Part shown: in pieces, positions 44,047 to 53,000 of the stretch
Layout: every line of letters begins with the position of its first letter
Numbering within the stretch: position 1 is the first letter of the stretch
Assembly: GCF_003008535.1 (NCBI RefSeq)
Contig: NZ_CP027666.1
Location: forward strand, 3,523,501 to 3,587,500
Origin: Ottowia oryzae
Lineage (GTDB): Bacteria; Pseudomonadota; Gammaproteobacteria; Burkholderiales; Burkholderiaceae_C
Direction of reading: 5' to 3'
Length of the DNA: 64,000 bases
Notes under the pieces: model-generated
What the model was told of the DNA's origin: nothing
Databases searched by the model: none
Seen by the model: the letters and a program-made list of their open reading frames with translations, nothing else
Translations under genes and position numbers: made by a program

Positions 44047-44052
44047 TATAAT
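44047..44052 (+). promoter_or_regulatory. Probable -10 box (TATAAT)
   Basis: Perfect TATAAT 34 bases before the binding-protein gene; no good -35 match at 17 bases. Confidence 0.5.
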
Positions 44053-44086
44053 TTCGGCCCATTCCTTTTTCAAGCCCCACCGCACC

Positions 44087-44857
44087 ATGAACCCGATCCG
44101 CCGCGCCGCCGCGATGGCCATTTTGACCACCGCTTGTCTGGGCGCTGCCCCCACCTGGGCGCAAGCGCCGGCGCGCGAGTTGGTGGTGGCGTCCAGCGCC
44201 ACCTACGCGCCCTTCGCTTTCGAGAACAAAGAAAAGCAGATCGTCGGTTTTGACATCGACATCATCCACGCCATTGCCAAGCAGCAGGGCCTGAAGCTGC
44301 GCATCGTCAACACGCCCTTTTCCAGCATCTTCGCGGCGCTGAACAATGGCGATGTGGACCTGGTCATCTCGGGCGTCACCATCAACGACAAACGCAAGCA
44401 GAGCTTTGACTTTTCCGCGCCCTACTTCGACGCGCGCCAGCTGATCGCCGTGCCGCAGGCCAGCACCGTGAAATCGCTGAAAGACCTGGCTGGCAAGAAA
44501 GTGGCCGTGGTCAGCGCATCGACGGCCGACGACGTGATGAGCCGCGAAGTGGGCAAGACCAACCCCAACATCCGCCGCTTTGAAAGCACCCCGCTGATCA
44601 TTTCCGAGCTGGTGGGCGGCGGCGTGGACGCGGCCATCGGCGACAACGGCGTGATCGCCTACCGCGCCGCGCAGGCGCAGGGGCTGAAGACGGTGGACGA
44701 CCCCAGCTTTCCCAAAGAGCACTTCGGCATCGTCGTGCGCAAGGGCGACAAGGCCATGCAGGACAAGCTGAACGCCGGGCTGGCCGCCATCCGCGCCAAC
44801 GGCACCTACAACACCATCTACAAGAAGTGGTTCAACCAGGACTACAAGGCGCAGTAA
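44087..44857 (+). CDS. Amino-acid ABC transporter periplasmic binding protein
   Basis: 256 residues. A signal peptide ends about TWAQA (residue 26). The mature protein has the bacterial extracellular solute-binding family 3 pattern: VVASSATYAPFAF, VGFDIDIIHAIAKQQG, DLVISGVTINDKRKQ and FDFSAPYF. The ligand is probably a polar or basic amino acid (ArtJ/HisJ-like), but specificity cannot be read. A hairpin at 44922-44947 lies between it and the permease gene. Confidence 0.92.
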   Translation: MNPIRRAAAMAILTTACLGAAPTWAQAPARELVVASSATYAPFAFENKEKQIVGFDIDIIHAIAKQQGLKLRIVNTPFSSIFAALNNGDVDLVISGVTINDKRKQSFDFSAPYFDARQLIAVPQASTVKSLKDLAGKKVAVVSASTADDVMSREVGKTNPNIRRFESTPLIISELVGGGVDAAIGDNGVIAYRAAQAQGLKTVDDPSFPKEHFGIVVRKGDKAMQDKLNAGLAAIRANGTYNTIYKKWFNQDYKAQ

Positions 44858-44921
44858 GCCCCCAGCCGATGTGCATCGGCTGGCTGGCCAAACGCCCGCC
44901 AGTTTGAACCGCACCGATCCC

Positions 44922-44947
44922 GAGGCCGCCCGCGCGGCCTCTTTTGT
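44922..44947 (+). terminator. Hairpin/terminator between binding-protein and permease genes
   Basis: GAGGCCGC, loop, GCGGCCTC followed by TTTT. Partial termination here would give more binding protein than permease. Confidence 0.7.
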
Positions 44948-44981
44948 TGGCCCCGCGCGGCTTTCACACAAGATCTGAACG

Positions 44982-45758
44982 ATGGAAGAAAACACCCCGG
45001 TAGCCTGGTTTGGCTGGTTCCGCCCGGACATCCTGGTCGAATACAAGCAACTGTTCTGGCAGGGCGCGCTGGTCACCGTGGGCATGACCGTGGCGTGCAT
45101 CGCCATGGCCTGCGTGCTGGGGCTGTTCATCGCGCTGGCGCGCCTGGCAGACGCACCGCACCAGCCCTTGAAAGGCGTGTGCCAATACCTGCTGCGCTGG
45201 CCTTCGACCGTGTACGTCAGCTTCTTTCGGGGCACGCCGCTGTTCGTGCAGATTCTGTTGATGCACTTTGCGGTGATGCCGCTGTTCATCCACCCGGTGG
45301 ACGGCCTGCTCGTCAGCGGCGATCTGGCGCGCACGCTCAAGCAGGACCACGGGGCGCTGATTTCTGGCGTGGTGGCGCTCACGCTGAACTCGGCGGCCTA
45401 CATCTCTGAGGTGTTTCGCGCGGGCATCCAGTCCATCTCGCGCGGGCAACGGCAGGCTGCCCTGTCGCTGGGCATGACGCACGGGCAGATGATGCGCTAC
45501 ATCGTCGTGCCGCAGGCTTTCCGCCGCATGCTGCCCGCGCTGGGCAATAACATGATCGCGCTGCTGAAAGACACGTCGCTGGTCTCGGCCATCGGCCTGG
45601 CCGAGCTGGCCTACGCCGCGCGCACGGTGGCCGGCGCCTACGGCCGCTACTGGGAGCCGTACCTCGCCATCGCGCTGATGTACTGGCTGATGACCCTGGC
45701 CCTGGCGACCGGCCTGCGGCGGCTGGAAAACCGGCTGGCGCGCTCGGATCAGAGCTGA
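44982..45758 (+). CDS. Amino-acid ABC transporter permease (HisM/ArtQ family)
   Basis: 258 residues, five or six TM helices, with the ABC-permease EAA loop (AALSLGMTHGQMMRYIVVPQ) and VSFFRGTPLFVQI near the N terminus. It forms the membrane pore for the adjacent binding protein. An insertion after FVQILL (about 90-120) is longer than in HisM. No ATPase gene follows; the ATPase must be elsewhere. A terminator at 45830-45854 ends the unit. Confidence 0.92.
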   Translation: MEENTPVAWFGWFRPDILVEYKQLFWQGALVTVGMTVACIAMACVLGLFIALARLADAPHQPLKGVCQYLLRWPSTVYVSFFRGTPLFVQILLMHFAVMPLFIHPVDGLLVSGDLARTLKQDHGALISGVVALTLNSAAYISEVFRAGIQSISRGQRQAALSLGMTHGQMMRYIVVPQAFRRMLPALGNNMIALLKDTSLVSAIGLAELAYAARTVAGAYGRYWEPYLAIALMYWLMTLALATGLRRLENRLARSDQS

Positions 45759-45829
45759 GCGGCGAGGCAGACGAGCCCAATCGGACCACTGCCTCAGCAG
45801 GCGTTGAAAGCGGCGCGGAGCCAGCGCGC

Positions 45830-45854
45830 GACCGCGCTTGCAGCGGTCTTTTTC
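45830..45854 (+). terminator. Rho-independent terminator of the ABC operon
   Basis: GACCGC, loop, GCGGTC followed by TTTTT. Confidence 0.7.
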
Positions 45855-45903
45855 GACATGCAGGAACGGGCTCGGCCCGTTCGCTTCAGGGGACTTTTCG
45901 CTT

Positions 45904-45955
45904 AATTTTTGATAGCTGCCGCCGCAGTCTGCATCAGCGCCTCAGCCGATTTTTG
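45904..45955 (+). repeat. Dispersed 55-bp element, copy 19, supplying the yhiN stop
   Basis: AATTTTTGATAGCTGCC, loop, CAGCGCCTCAGCCGATTTTTGG. On the minus strand the TGA in GGCTGAGGCG is the stop codon of the flavoprotein gene. Confidence 0.75.
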
Positions 45956-47390
45956 GTTCCAACCCAAGCCTTTCCAGCACCCCATGCGCCGCCCTGGCCC
46001 CGCTGGCCAGGCTGGCGGTCAGCAGGTAGCCGCCGGTGGGCGCTTCCCAGTCCAGCATCTCGCCCGCGCAGAACACGCCGGGCAGCGCCCGCAGCTCCAG
46101 CTTGTCGCTCAGCGCCTGCAGCCGTACGCCGCCGGCGGTGCTGATGGCTTCGGCCATCGGGCGCGGCGCGCGCAGCGTGATCGGCAGTGCCTGAATGGCG
46201 GCGGCCAGCGCGGCCGGGTCTTTGAGTTGCGCGGGCGTCAGCACTTCGTGCAGCAGCGCGGTGTGCACCGCTTGCAGGCCCAGGCGGCTTTTGAGGTGCG
46301 ACGACAGGCTGCGGCTGCCGCGCGGGTGCGCCACGGCGGCGCGCACCTCGTCGGCGCTGCGCCCGGGCAGCAGGTTGAGCAGGAAGGTGGCACGCCCACT
46401 GCGGGCGATTTCGTCGCGCAGCGCGGCGCTGGCGGCGTAGATCAGGCTGCCCTCCACGCCGGTGGCGGTGATGACGAATTCGCCGCGCCGCTCAAACGGC
46501 GGGCCTTCGCTGCCGGTGAAGCGAATGGCGACGTTCTTCAGCGGCTGGCCGGCAAAGCGCTCGGCGAAGTACGGCGTCCAGCCGCCGGGCGAGTCTGTCT
46601 GATCCGGCGCGGCGCTGGCGGATGCGCCGTCCGTATCGTCCCGCGCGGGGGCGCTGCCGCTACCGCCCTGCGCGGGCGCGCCGCGCCCGGCGAAGTCAAA
46701 GCCGCAGTTGGCGGGCTGCAGCGGCGCCACGTCCACGCCCTTTTGCGCCAGCCAAGGCACCCAGGCGGCGTCAGAACCCAGGCGCGGCCAACTGCCGCCA
46801 CCCAGTGCCAGCACGGCAGCACGCGGCGCCACGCTTTGCGCGCCGTGCGGCGTTTGCAAACAAAAAACGGCTCCGGCGCCCGCTGCAACTGCGCTGGCAG
46901 CTTCTGAATTCATAGCAGCCACCGTTTCAGCAGGCGCCCAGCCCACCCAGCGGTGCCGCATGTGAAAGCGCACGGGCTGCGCGCCCGCCTGCGTGGGCTG
47001 GCGCAGCCGGTGCAGCCAGGCGCGCAGCAGCGGGGCGGCCTTCATCTCGGTCGGAAAAACGCGGCCCGACGTGCCCACGAAGGTGTCGATGCCCAGGGCC
47101 GCCGCCCAATCGCGCGTGGCCTGCGGGCCAAAGTCTTGCAGCCAGCCGCCCACCTCATCCGCGCGGCCGCCAAAGCGCGCGATGAAGGCATCCAGCGCTT
47201 CGGAGTGGGTCAGGTTCAGCCCGCCGCGCCCGGCCAGCAGAAACTTGCGCCCGGCCGAGGGCATGGCGTCGAACACATCCACCGCCACGCCCGCGCGGCT
47301 GAGCACCTCGGCGGCCATCAGGCCCGCGGGCCCGGCGCCGATGATGGCGACGGTGGGAAAAAGGATGGGAGCCGTGGAGGACAAGTGCAT
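45942..47390 (-). CDS. YhiN/HI0933-like NAD(P)/FAD flavoprotein
   Basis: 482 residues. FAD-binding VAIIGAGPAGLMAAEVLSRAG near the N terminus, GRKFLLAGRGGLNLTHSE, VLALGGGSWPRLGSD and a C-terminal GEMLDWEAPTGGYLLTASLA, all typical of this family. Catalytic role unknown. About 20 residues (AAMNSEAASAVAAGAGAVF) are encoded by a 55-bp element (46861-46918) and the stop codon lies in another. ATG 47390 precedes the Rossmann motif; an earlier frame is unsupported. Confidence 0.9.
   Translation of the reverse strand: MHLSSTAPILFPTVAIIGAGPAGLMAAEVLSRAGVAVDVFDAMPSAGRKFLLAGRGGLNLTHSEALDAFIARFGGRADEVGGWLQDFGPQATRDWAAALGIDTFVGTSGRVFPTEMKAAPLLRAWLHRLRQPTQAGAQPVRFHMRHRWVGWAPAETVAAMNSEAASAVAAGAGAVFCLQTPHGAQSVAPRAAVLALGGGSWPRLGSDAAWVPWLAQKGVDVAPLQPANCGFDFAGRGAPAQGGSGSAPARDDTDGASASAAPDQTDSPGGWTPYFAERFAGQPLKNVAIRFTGSEGPPFERRGEFVITATGVEGSLIYAASAALRDEIARSGRATFLLNLLPGRSADEVRAAVAHPRGSRSLSSHLKSRLGLQAVHTALLHEVLTPAQLKDPAALAAAIQALPITLRAPRPMAEAISTAGGVRLQALSDKLELRALPGVFCAGEMLDWEAPTGGYLLTASLASGARAAHGVLERLGLEPKIG
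46861..46918 (-). repeat. Dispersed 55-bp element, copy 20, inside the yhiN-like gene
   Basis: Minus strand: GCTATGAATTCAGAAGCTGCC, AGCGC, loop, GGGCGCCGGAGCCGTTTTTTG; read in frame. Confidence 0.75.
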
Positions 47391-47535
47391 GCGCCCGCAA
47401 TCAGAAGGAGCCGCGATTGTGGATGATGGCTGCCGGTCGCCAGTTCCGCTGCGCTGATCCCTGACCAAGCGCCCGCTGGACGCTGCTCGCAGCATTGGTC
47501 GGAGATCGGCGATCAATGCTCGTCTGTCAAGGGCT

Positions 47536-49962
47536 ATGGAAGAATTGCCGCATCCAATCCCCTGCTACGCCGACAAGATGACCCTTTACGCCCAACTCAA
47601 ACAAGTGCGCAGCGAGGAAGACGTTAAGGACGCCTACATCAAGGCCTTGGGACTCAAGGGCTACACGAAGGGCCTGATCGACATCCAGACCAACGAAATC
47701 TGGTTTGAGGCGAAGGACACCAGCAAGCACTCCAGCTACGCCATGTTCACGCAACTGTTGCACTACGTGCAGGTAGCGCTGAACAAGGGCGAGCAATTGC
47801 CGCCCTTACTGGCAGTGATCGACACCGAAAAAGCAGCACTGATGAAGAGTGCCGACGTGCTGCCTTTCCTGCGCAAGAAAACCGTCAAGTGGGGCAAGTC
47901 TGCGAGCCAGTACACGCAAGAGGCGCTGGACGAGATATCCGCCCACATCGGCACGCACTTTGTGTCATTCCGGATTTCCTCTCATGAGGAAGAATTCATC
48001 AGGACCGTCAAGGACGCAATCAAAAGCGGCGACATCATCCGCACCCAGATCACACCCGATAACCTGAAACAGGTCTTCGACAAGTGGGTGGACATGATTG
48101 GCCACGAAATCGTGGGCGTGCGGGATGAAGACTACGCCCTGCTGTTTTTCGCAGACATCATGCACGACGGCACCGTATCCACCCACGCAAACCTGCCCGC
48201 CGAGCTGCTGCACAAGAACGGCGCGCCCGTGTTCAGCCTGGGCGGCAAGAATTTCGAGCTGGGCAGCAAGGAAGGCTATCGCCGTTTTTGGGCCATCTAC
48301 CACCGCCCGCCCAAAAGCGAATACCGCGACTACCTGCTGGAACGCCGCGACAGCCTTATCCCGCTGGACGAACGCAGCTTCAAGGGCGCGTACTACACGC
48401 CGCTGCACGTGGTGGACAAGGCCTACGACAAACTGGCCGAAACGCTGGGCAAGAACTGGCAGAAAGACTACATCGTCTGGGACATGTGCTGCGGCGTGGG
48501 CAACCTGGAGGTCAAGCACAGCAACCCGCGCAACATCTACATGAGCACGCTGGATCAGGCCGATGTGGACGTGATGAAAGCCACCAAGACCTGCGTGGCG
48601 GCGCAGCGCTTTCAGTACGACTACCTCAATGACGACATCACCGACGACGGAAGGATCGACTACAGCCTGAGCAACAAGGTGCCGCAGGGGCTGCGCGACG
48701 CGATGGCGGCGGGTAAGAAGATGCTGGTGCTGATCAATCCGCCGTATGGCGAGACCGGCGCGGGCATTGGCAGAGGCGGCCAAAACAAGAAGGGCGTGGA
48801 ACAAACCCGCATCAACGCCACCATGACCGACGTGGGCTACGCCAGCAAGGAACTGTTCGTCCAGTTTCTGGCACGCATTGCCAAGGAACTGCCTACGGCC
48901 ACCCTGGCGATGTTCAGCACCCTGAAGTACGTCAATGCGCCGAACTTCGAGAAGTTTCGAGCCAACTGGAATGCGGACTACCAAGGCGGCTTCGTCGTCC
49001 ACAGCAAAGCGTTTGACGGGCTCACTGGCGATTTTCCGATTGGTTTCCTGATATGGAAAACCAGCCAGGATGCGAGAAAGAAAATGCCTATCACCGAGAT
49101 CAGCGTCGAAGTGCTTAACAGGAAGGCGCTGCAGATAGGCGAGAAGAAGTTCTACAACCTGCCCAGCAGCACCTACCTGAACGTATGGATGGACAAGCCG
49201 GAGACCAATGATGAACTGGCCTTGCCCCTCTCGAACGCCATCAAGGTTTCCAGCAACCCGCGGCTGAAAAAATCGTGCGACGCTATGGTGGGCTACCTGT
49301 ACGCCAGCAACAACGACTTGCAGCATGCCGGGCAGGAAACTCTCATCACCTCATCCATTTTTACGGGCGGCAATGGGGGTGGCGCCTACGTCAACCGCCA
49401 GAACCTGTGGCAAGCGGCTGTCGTTTTTGCGGTGCGCCTGCTCATAAAACATAGTTGGATCAACCACAACGACCAGTTTCTGCAGTCGTCCGAACCACTG
49501 ACCGACGAATTCAAGATCGACTGCCTGGTCTGGATGCTGTTCCACGGCAAAAACCTCACCGCCGGCGCCAACGGCCTCGAATGGAACGGCAGAACGTGGT
49601 CGCTCGTGAACCACTTCATCCCCTTCACCGAGGCAGAGGTTGGCGCACCCGACCGGTTCGAGTCCGACTTCATGGTGCAGTACCTGGCCGACAAAGCCTT
49701 GTCGCCAGAAGCCCAGACGGTGCTGGACGCAGGGCGGGCGCTGTGGCAGGCCTACTTCGCCCACACCGATGTGCGTGCCGTGCGCGACGAGTTCAAGCTC
49801 AACCGAGCCGATGCAGGCTGGTACCAGATTCGCAATGCCTTGAAAGCGCGCAACGCCAGCGGCGACACCGCGCCCGTCGGCTTTGGCCGCTTCGATCAGG
49901 CCTATCAGGCGCTGAGCGAAAAATTGCGCCCGCAGGTCTACAGCCTGGGTTTCCTGCGCTGA
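47536..49962 (+). CDS. Putative Type IIG-like nuclease-methyltransferase fusion (restriction-modification)
   Basis: 808 residues. Residues 47-60 (LIDIQTNEIWFEAK) show an Asp49...Glu58-x-Lys60 pattern like PD-(D/E)xK nucleases. The centre is an N6-adenine methyltransferase: motif X GAYYTPLHVVDKAYDKL (284-300), motif I DMCCGVGN (316-323) and catalytic motif IV NPPY (401-404). The C-terminal third would hold the target-recognition part. Such single-chain enzymes both methylate and cleave DNA. No partner gene, helicase or specificity subunit is adjacent. The codon third-position bias is weaker than in neighbours, suggesting acquisition. Start at 47536 or 47578 (MTLYAQLKQ). Confidence 0.72.
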   Translation: MEELPHPIPCYADKMTLYAQLKQVRSEEDVKDAYIKALGLKGYTKGLIDIQTNEIWFEAKDTSKHSSYAMFTQLLHYVQVALNKGEQLPPLLAVIDTEKAALMKSADVLPFLRKKTVKWGKSASQYTQEALDEISAHIGTHFVSFRISSHEEEFIRTVKDAIKSGDIIRTQITPDNLKQVFDKWVDMIGHEIVGVRDEDYALLFFADIMHDGTVSTHANLPAELLHKNGAPVFSLGGKNFELGSKEGYRRFWAIYHRPPKSEYRDYLLERRDSLIPLDERSFKGAYYTPLHVVDKAYDKLAETLGKNWQKDYIVWDMCCGVGNLEVKHSNPRNIYMSTLDQADVDVMKATKTCVAAQRFQYDYLNDDITDDGRIDYSLSNKVPQGLRDAMAAGKKMLVLINPPYGETGAGIGRGGQNKKGVEQTRINATMTDVGYASKELFVQFLARIAKELPTATLAMFSTLKYVNAPNFEKFRANWNADYQGGFVVHSKAFDGLTGDFPIGFLIWKTSQDARKKMPITEISVEVLNRKALQIGEKKFYNLPSSTYLNVWMDKPETNDELALPLSNAIKVSSNPRLKKSCDAMVGYLYASNNDLQHAGQETLITSSIFTGGNGGGAYVNRQNLWQAAVVFAVRLLIKHSWINHNDQFLQSSEPLTDEFKIDCLVWMLFHGKNLTAGANGLEWNGRTWSLVNHFIPFTEAEVGAPDRFESDFMVQYLADKALSPEAQTVLDAGRALWQAYFAHTDVRAVRDEFKLNRADAGWYQIRNALKARNASGDTAPVGFGRFDQAYQALSEKLRPQVYSLGFLR

Positions 49963-50086
49963 ATGGATTCCTGCGGCCGCTTGCCAAGATGAGGCAAACG
50001 GTGTGGCTTAGCGGGCCGCTACCGAATATTCCTCCCCGCCCCAGGCGTTTCACGGTGGCAGGCAATAGTTAGTCGCGCGCGAGGGC

Positions 50087-53000
50087 TTAACCCACCACGC
50101 GCCCGTCGCCCGTCAAGAACGCCACCCGCACAGGCTGGCCGGGGTGCAGGCGTTCGATGGCGGCGCGGTAGCGGGCCATTTGCGCCTGCAGCAGCGGGTC
50201 GCGCTCGGGGTGGAAGGCGCTTTTGTAGTCCAGCACCCACCAGGCTTCGGGCTGCCCGGCGCTGGCGCGGCGGCGCACCAGGCGGTCGATGCGCAGGCGC
50301 TGGCCGTCGTGCGTCAGCTCGACTTCGTTGAAGGCCTGCAGCACTTCGTCGGCAGACCACGCCCAGGCGGCTTCGCCGGTGAAGATGCGGCGCGCCAGCG
50401 CTTCGGCGCGGCTGGCCTGCTCGGGCGTCAGGGCGTAGCGGGTGCGCGCCTGGCTGAGCCGCTCGGGGCGCCAGCCTTCGGGGCCGTCGTGCGCGTTTTC
50501 CAGCAGCCAGTGCATGGCTTCGCCCAGGCGGGATGCGTCGGTGGGCGGCGTGCGCAGCGGGTCGGCCTCAATCCGCATTACTTCGATTTCGATAGCTGCT
50601 TGCGCTGGCTGCACGGGCGCTGGTGGCAGATCGAGCATAGAAAATGCCGCTGCGCTGGCCGCGTCGCCCGCAGGCGCGGGGGGCGCTTCGGGCGCTGGCA
50701 GGGGCGCGGCCAGTGGCTGGATGCGCTGCCACCAACTGGTGGCGGGCTGGCGGTGCGGCGTGACGCCCGAGAGCACCAGCCGCTCGCGCGCGCGGGTCAT
50801 GCCGACGTACAGCGCGTTGAGCTCTTCGCGCGCCTGCGCGTCCACCTCTTGGCGGGCCAAATCTTCTGCGCTGGGCGGCGGCGCGTTGCCGTTGGCCAGA
50901 AAGACGAACTGGGTGGGCGCGGGCGCGTCGCCGGGCCAGTCGATCAGTGCGGTGGCTTCGCTGCGGGTGCGCAGGCCGGATGCGGTGTCGACCAGCAGCA
51001 CGTCTTCGGCCTCCAGCCCCTTGGCGCCGTGCACGGTAAGCAGTTGCACGGCGTCGGGCGCGGCGTGCCGCGGGGCCATCAGGCGCTGGCGGCGCAGCGC
51101 GCGCACCCACTGGTAGGCGGTCAAAAAGCGCCCGCCCTGCACCTGCAAGGCGGCGCCCAGCAGCGCGCGCAGCTGGGCGACGGCGTGGTCGCGCTCAGCG
51201 CGCGGCGCGGCGGCGGCAAAGCGCGCCAGCGCGTCGCGGTGGGTGTAGATGGCTTGCAGCGCGTCGTGCGGCGGCAGGCTGCGCAGCCAGCCCTGGTAAA
51301 GCATCAAATCGGCGTGCAGCGCAGCGCTGTCGTGCGCTGGCAGCTGCACTTTTGGTAGCAAATCAAGCCACGCCGAGGCAGCACGGCCTGCGCCCGCGGG
51401 CGCGTCGCCGCCGTCAGTGCGCGCCGCTCTCACGGCCAGCGCGATCTGCACCAGCGCCTCGTCGGCCAGGCCGAACAGGGGTGATTTGAGCGCCCGCGCC
51501 AGCGACAGATCGTTGCCGGGCGAGACCAGCGCATCGACCAGCGCCAGCACGTCTTGCACCACCGGCAAGTCGCCCAGCACCTGCTGCTCAGGCTGCTCGC
51601 ACGGGATGCCGTACTGGCGCAACTCTGCCTGCAGCAGGCCGAGGGGCAGGCGGCGGCGGGCCAGCACCATGATGTCGCTGGGCGCGCGCCCAGCGGCCAC
51701 GCGCGCGGCGATCCAGCGCGCGGCCTGGCGCGCTTCCAGCATGTTCAGCTTTTCTTCCAGCGTGACGCGCGGGGTGGTGAGGCTGTCGCGCCAGGCCGGG
51801 GCGTCGTCTTCGTCCTCTGCATCGTCCGCAGCCGCTTTGTCGGGGCGTGGGATCAGCGGTAGCGCCAGCACTTCGCCGGTCACATTGGATTGCGTGGTGT
51901 GCGTGCGGTAGCCGCTGAATTCGCCCGCGGCCTGCGCCTGGCCCATGACCTGGTTGACGGCGCCCAGCACGGCGGGCGTATTGCGGTGCGTGTGGTCGCA
52001 CGCCAGGCGGTCGCCGCCCAGGCCGTGCACCACGAAATCCTGCGCGGCGGCGAACACGCGCGGGTCGGCGCGGCGAAAGCGGTAGATGCTTTGCTTGGGG
52101 TCGCCCACGATGAAAACGCTGGGCGGCGTTTGCCCACCGCCCGCGCCCACGTAGCCCGCCAGCCAGGCGTGCAGCGCCTGCCATTGCAGCGGGTTGGTGT
52201 CTTGAAACTCGTCGATCAGCAGGTGGCGCACGCGCGCATCCAGCCGCTCTTGCACGGCGGCGCTGTAGTCGCTGTCAGACAGCAGGGTGTGGGCGGCGCG
52301 CTCGATGTCGGTCATGTCCACCCAGCCACGGTCCAGCTTGAGCTGCGCAAACGCGCGGATCAGCGGCCGCGTGAGGCGCGCCATGCGCAGGTGGTGCTCG
52401 CGCGCGGCCTGCTGCCGCTCGGCCCGGCGCACGGCCAGGACTTCTTCTTGCGCGGCGCGCACGTCGTCGATGCCGGCCAGCTTGTCGTTGAACTTGCGCG
52501 GATCGCCCCCTTTGGTGACCAGGGCGTCCTGCGCGCTGGCCCAATCGCCCGCCGCCACGGCGGCCTTCAGCTTGGCGCCGCATTCGGCAAACGTGCGCGC
52601 GCCGGGCAGCAGGGCTTCGGCGGCGGCCAGCAGCAGGGCGCGGCCCGGCTCGCGCGCCATCAGCCAGTCGGCCGGGGCCGCCACGCCGGCCAGGCGCGGG
52701 TAGTAGGCGCCAAAGGCGGGCACGGCGTCGTCGATGCGGCCGGCCTCGTCGGCCAAGGTGAATTCCACGCGGCGGGCCAGCGCGGCTTCCAGCGCCTCGT
52801 GGGCGCGGCTGCGGCCCAGCGCGCGGACCAGCGCGGCGTAGTCTTCACGCAGAGCCGCATCGCGCGCCACGTCACCCAGGTAGCGGCGCCACACTTCGGC
52901 CACCGCGTCCTGGTCGTCTTCCAGCAGCTCGTAGGCCGACGGCAAACCCTGGTCTTGCAGCACCTTGAGCGGGGCACTGCGCAGCAGCGCGGCAAACCAG

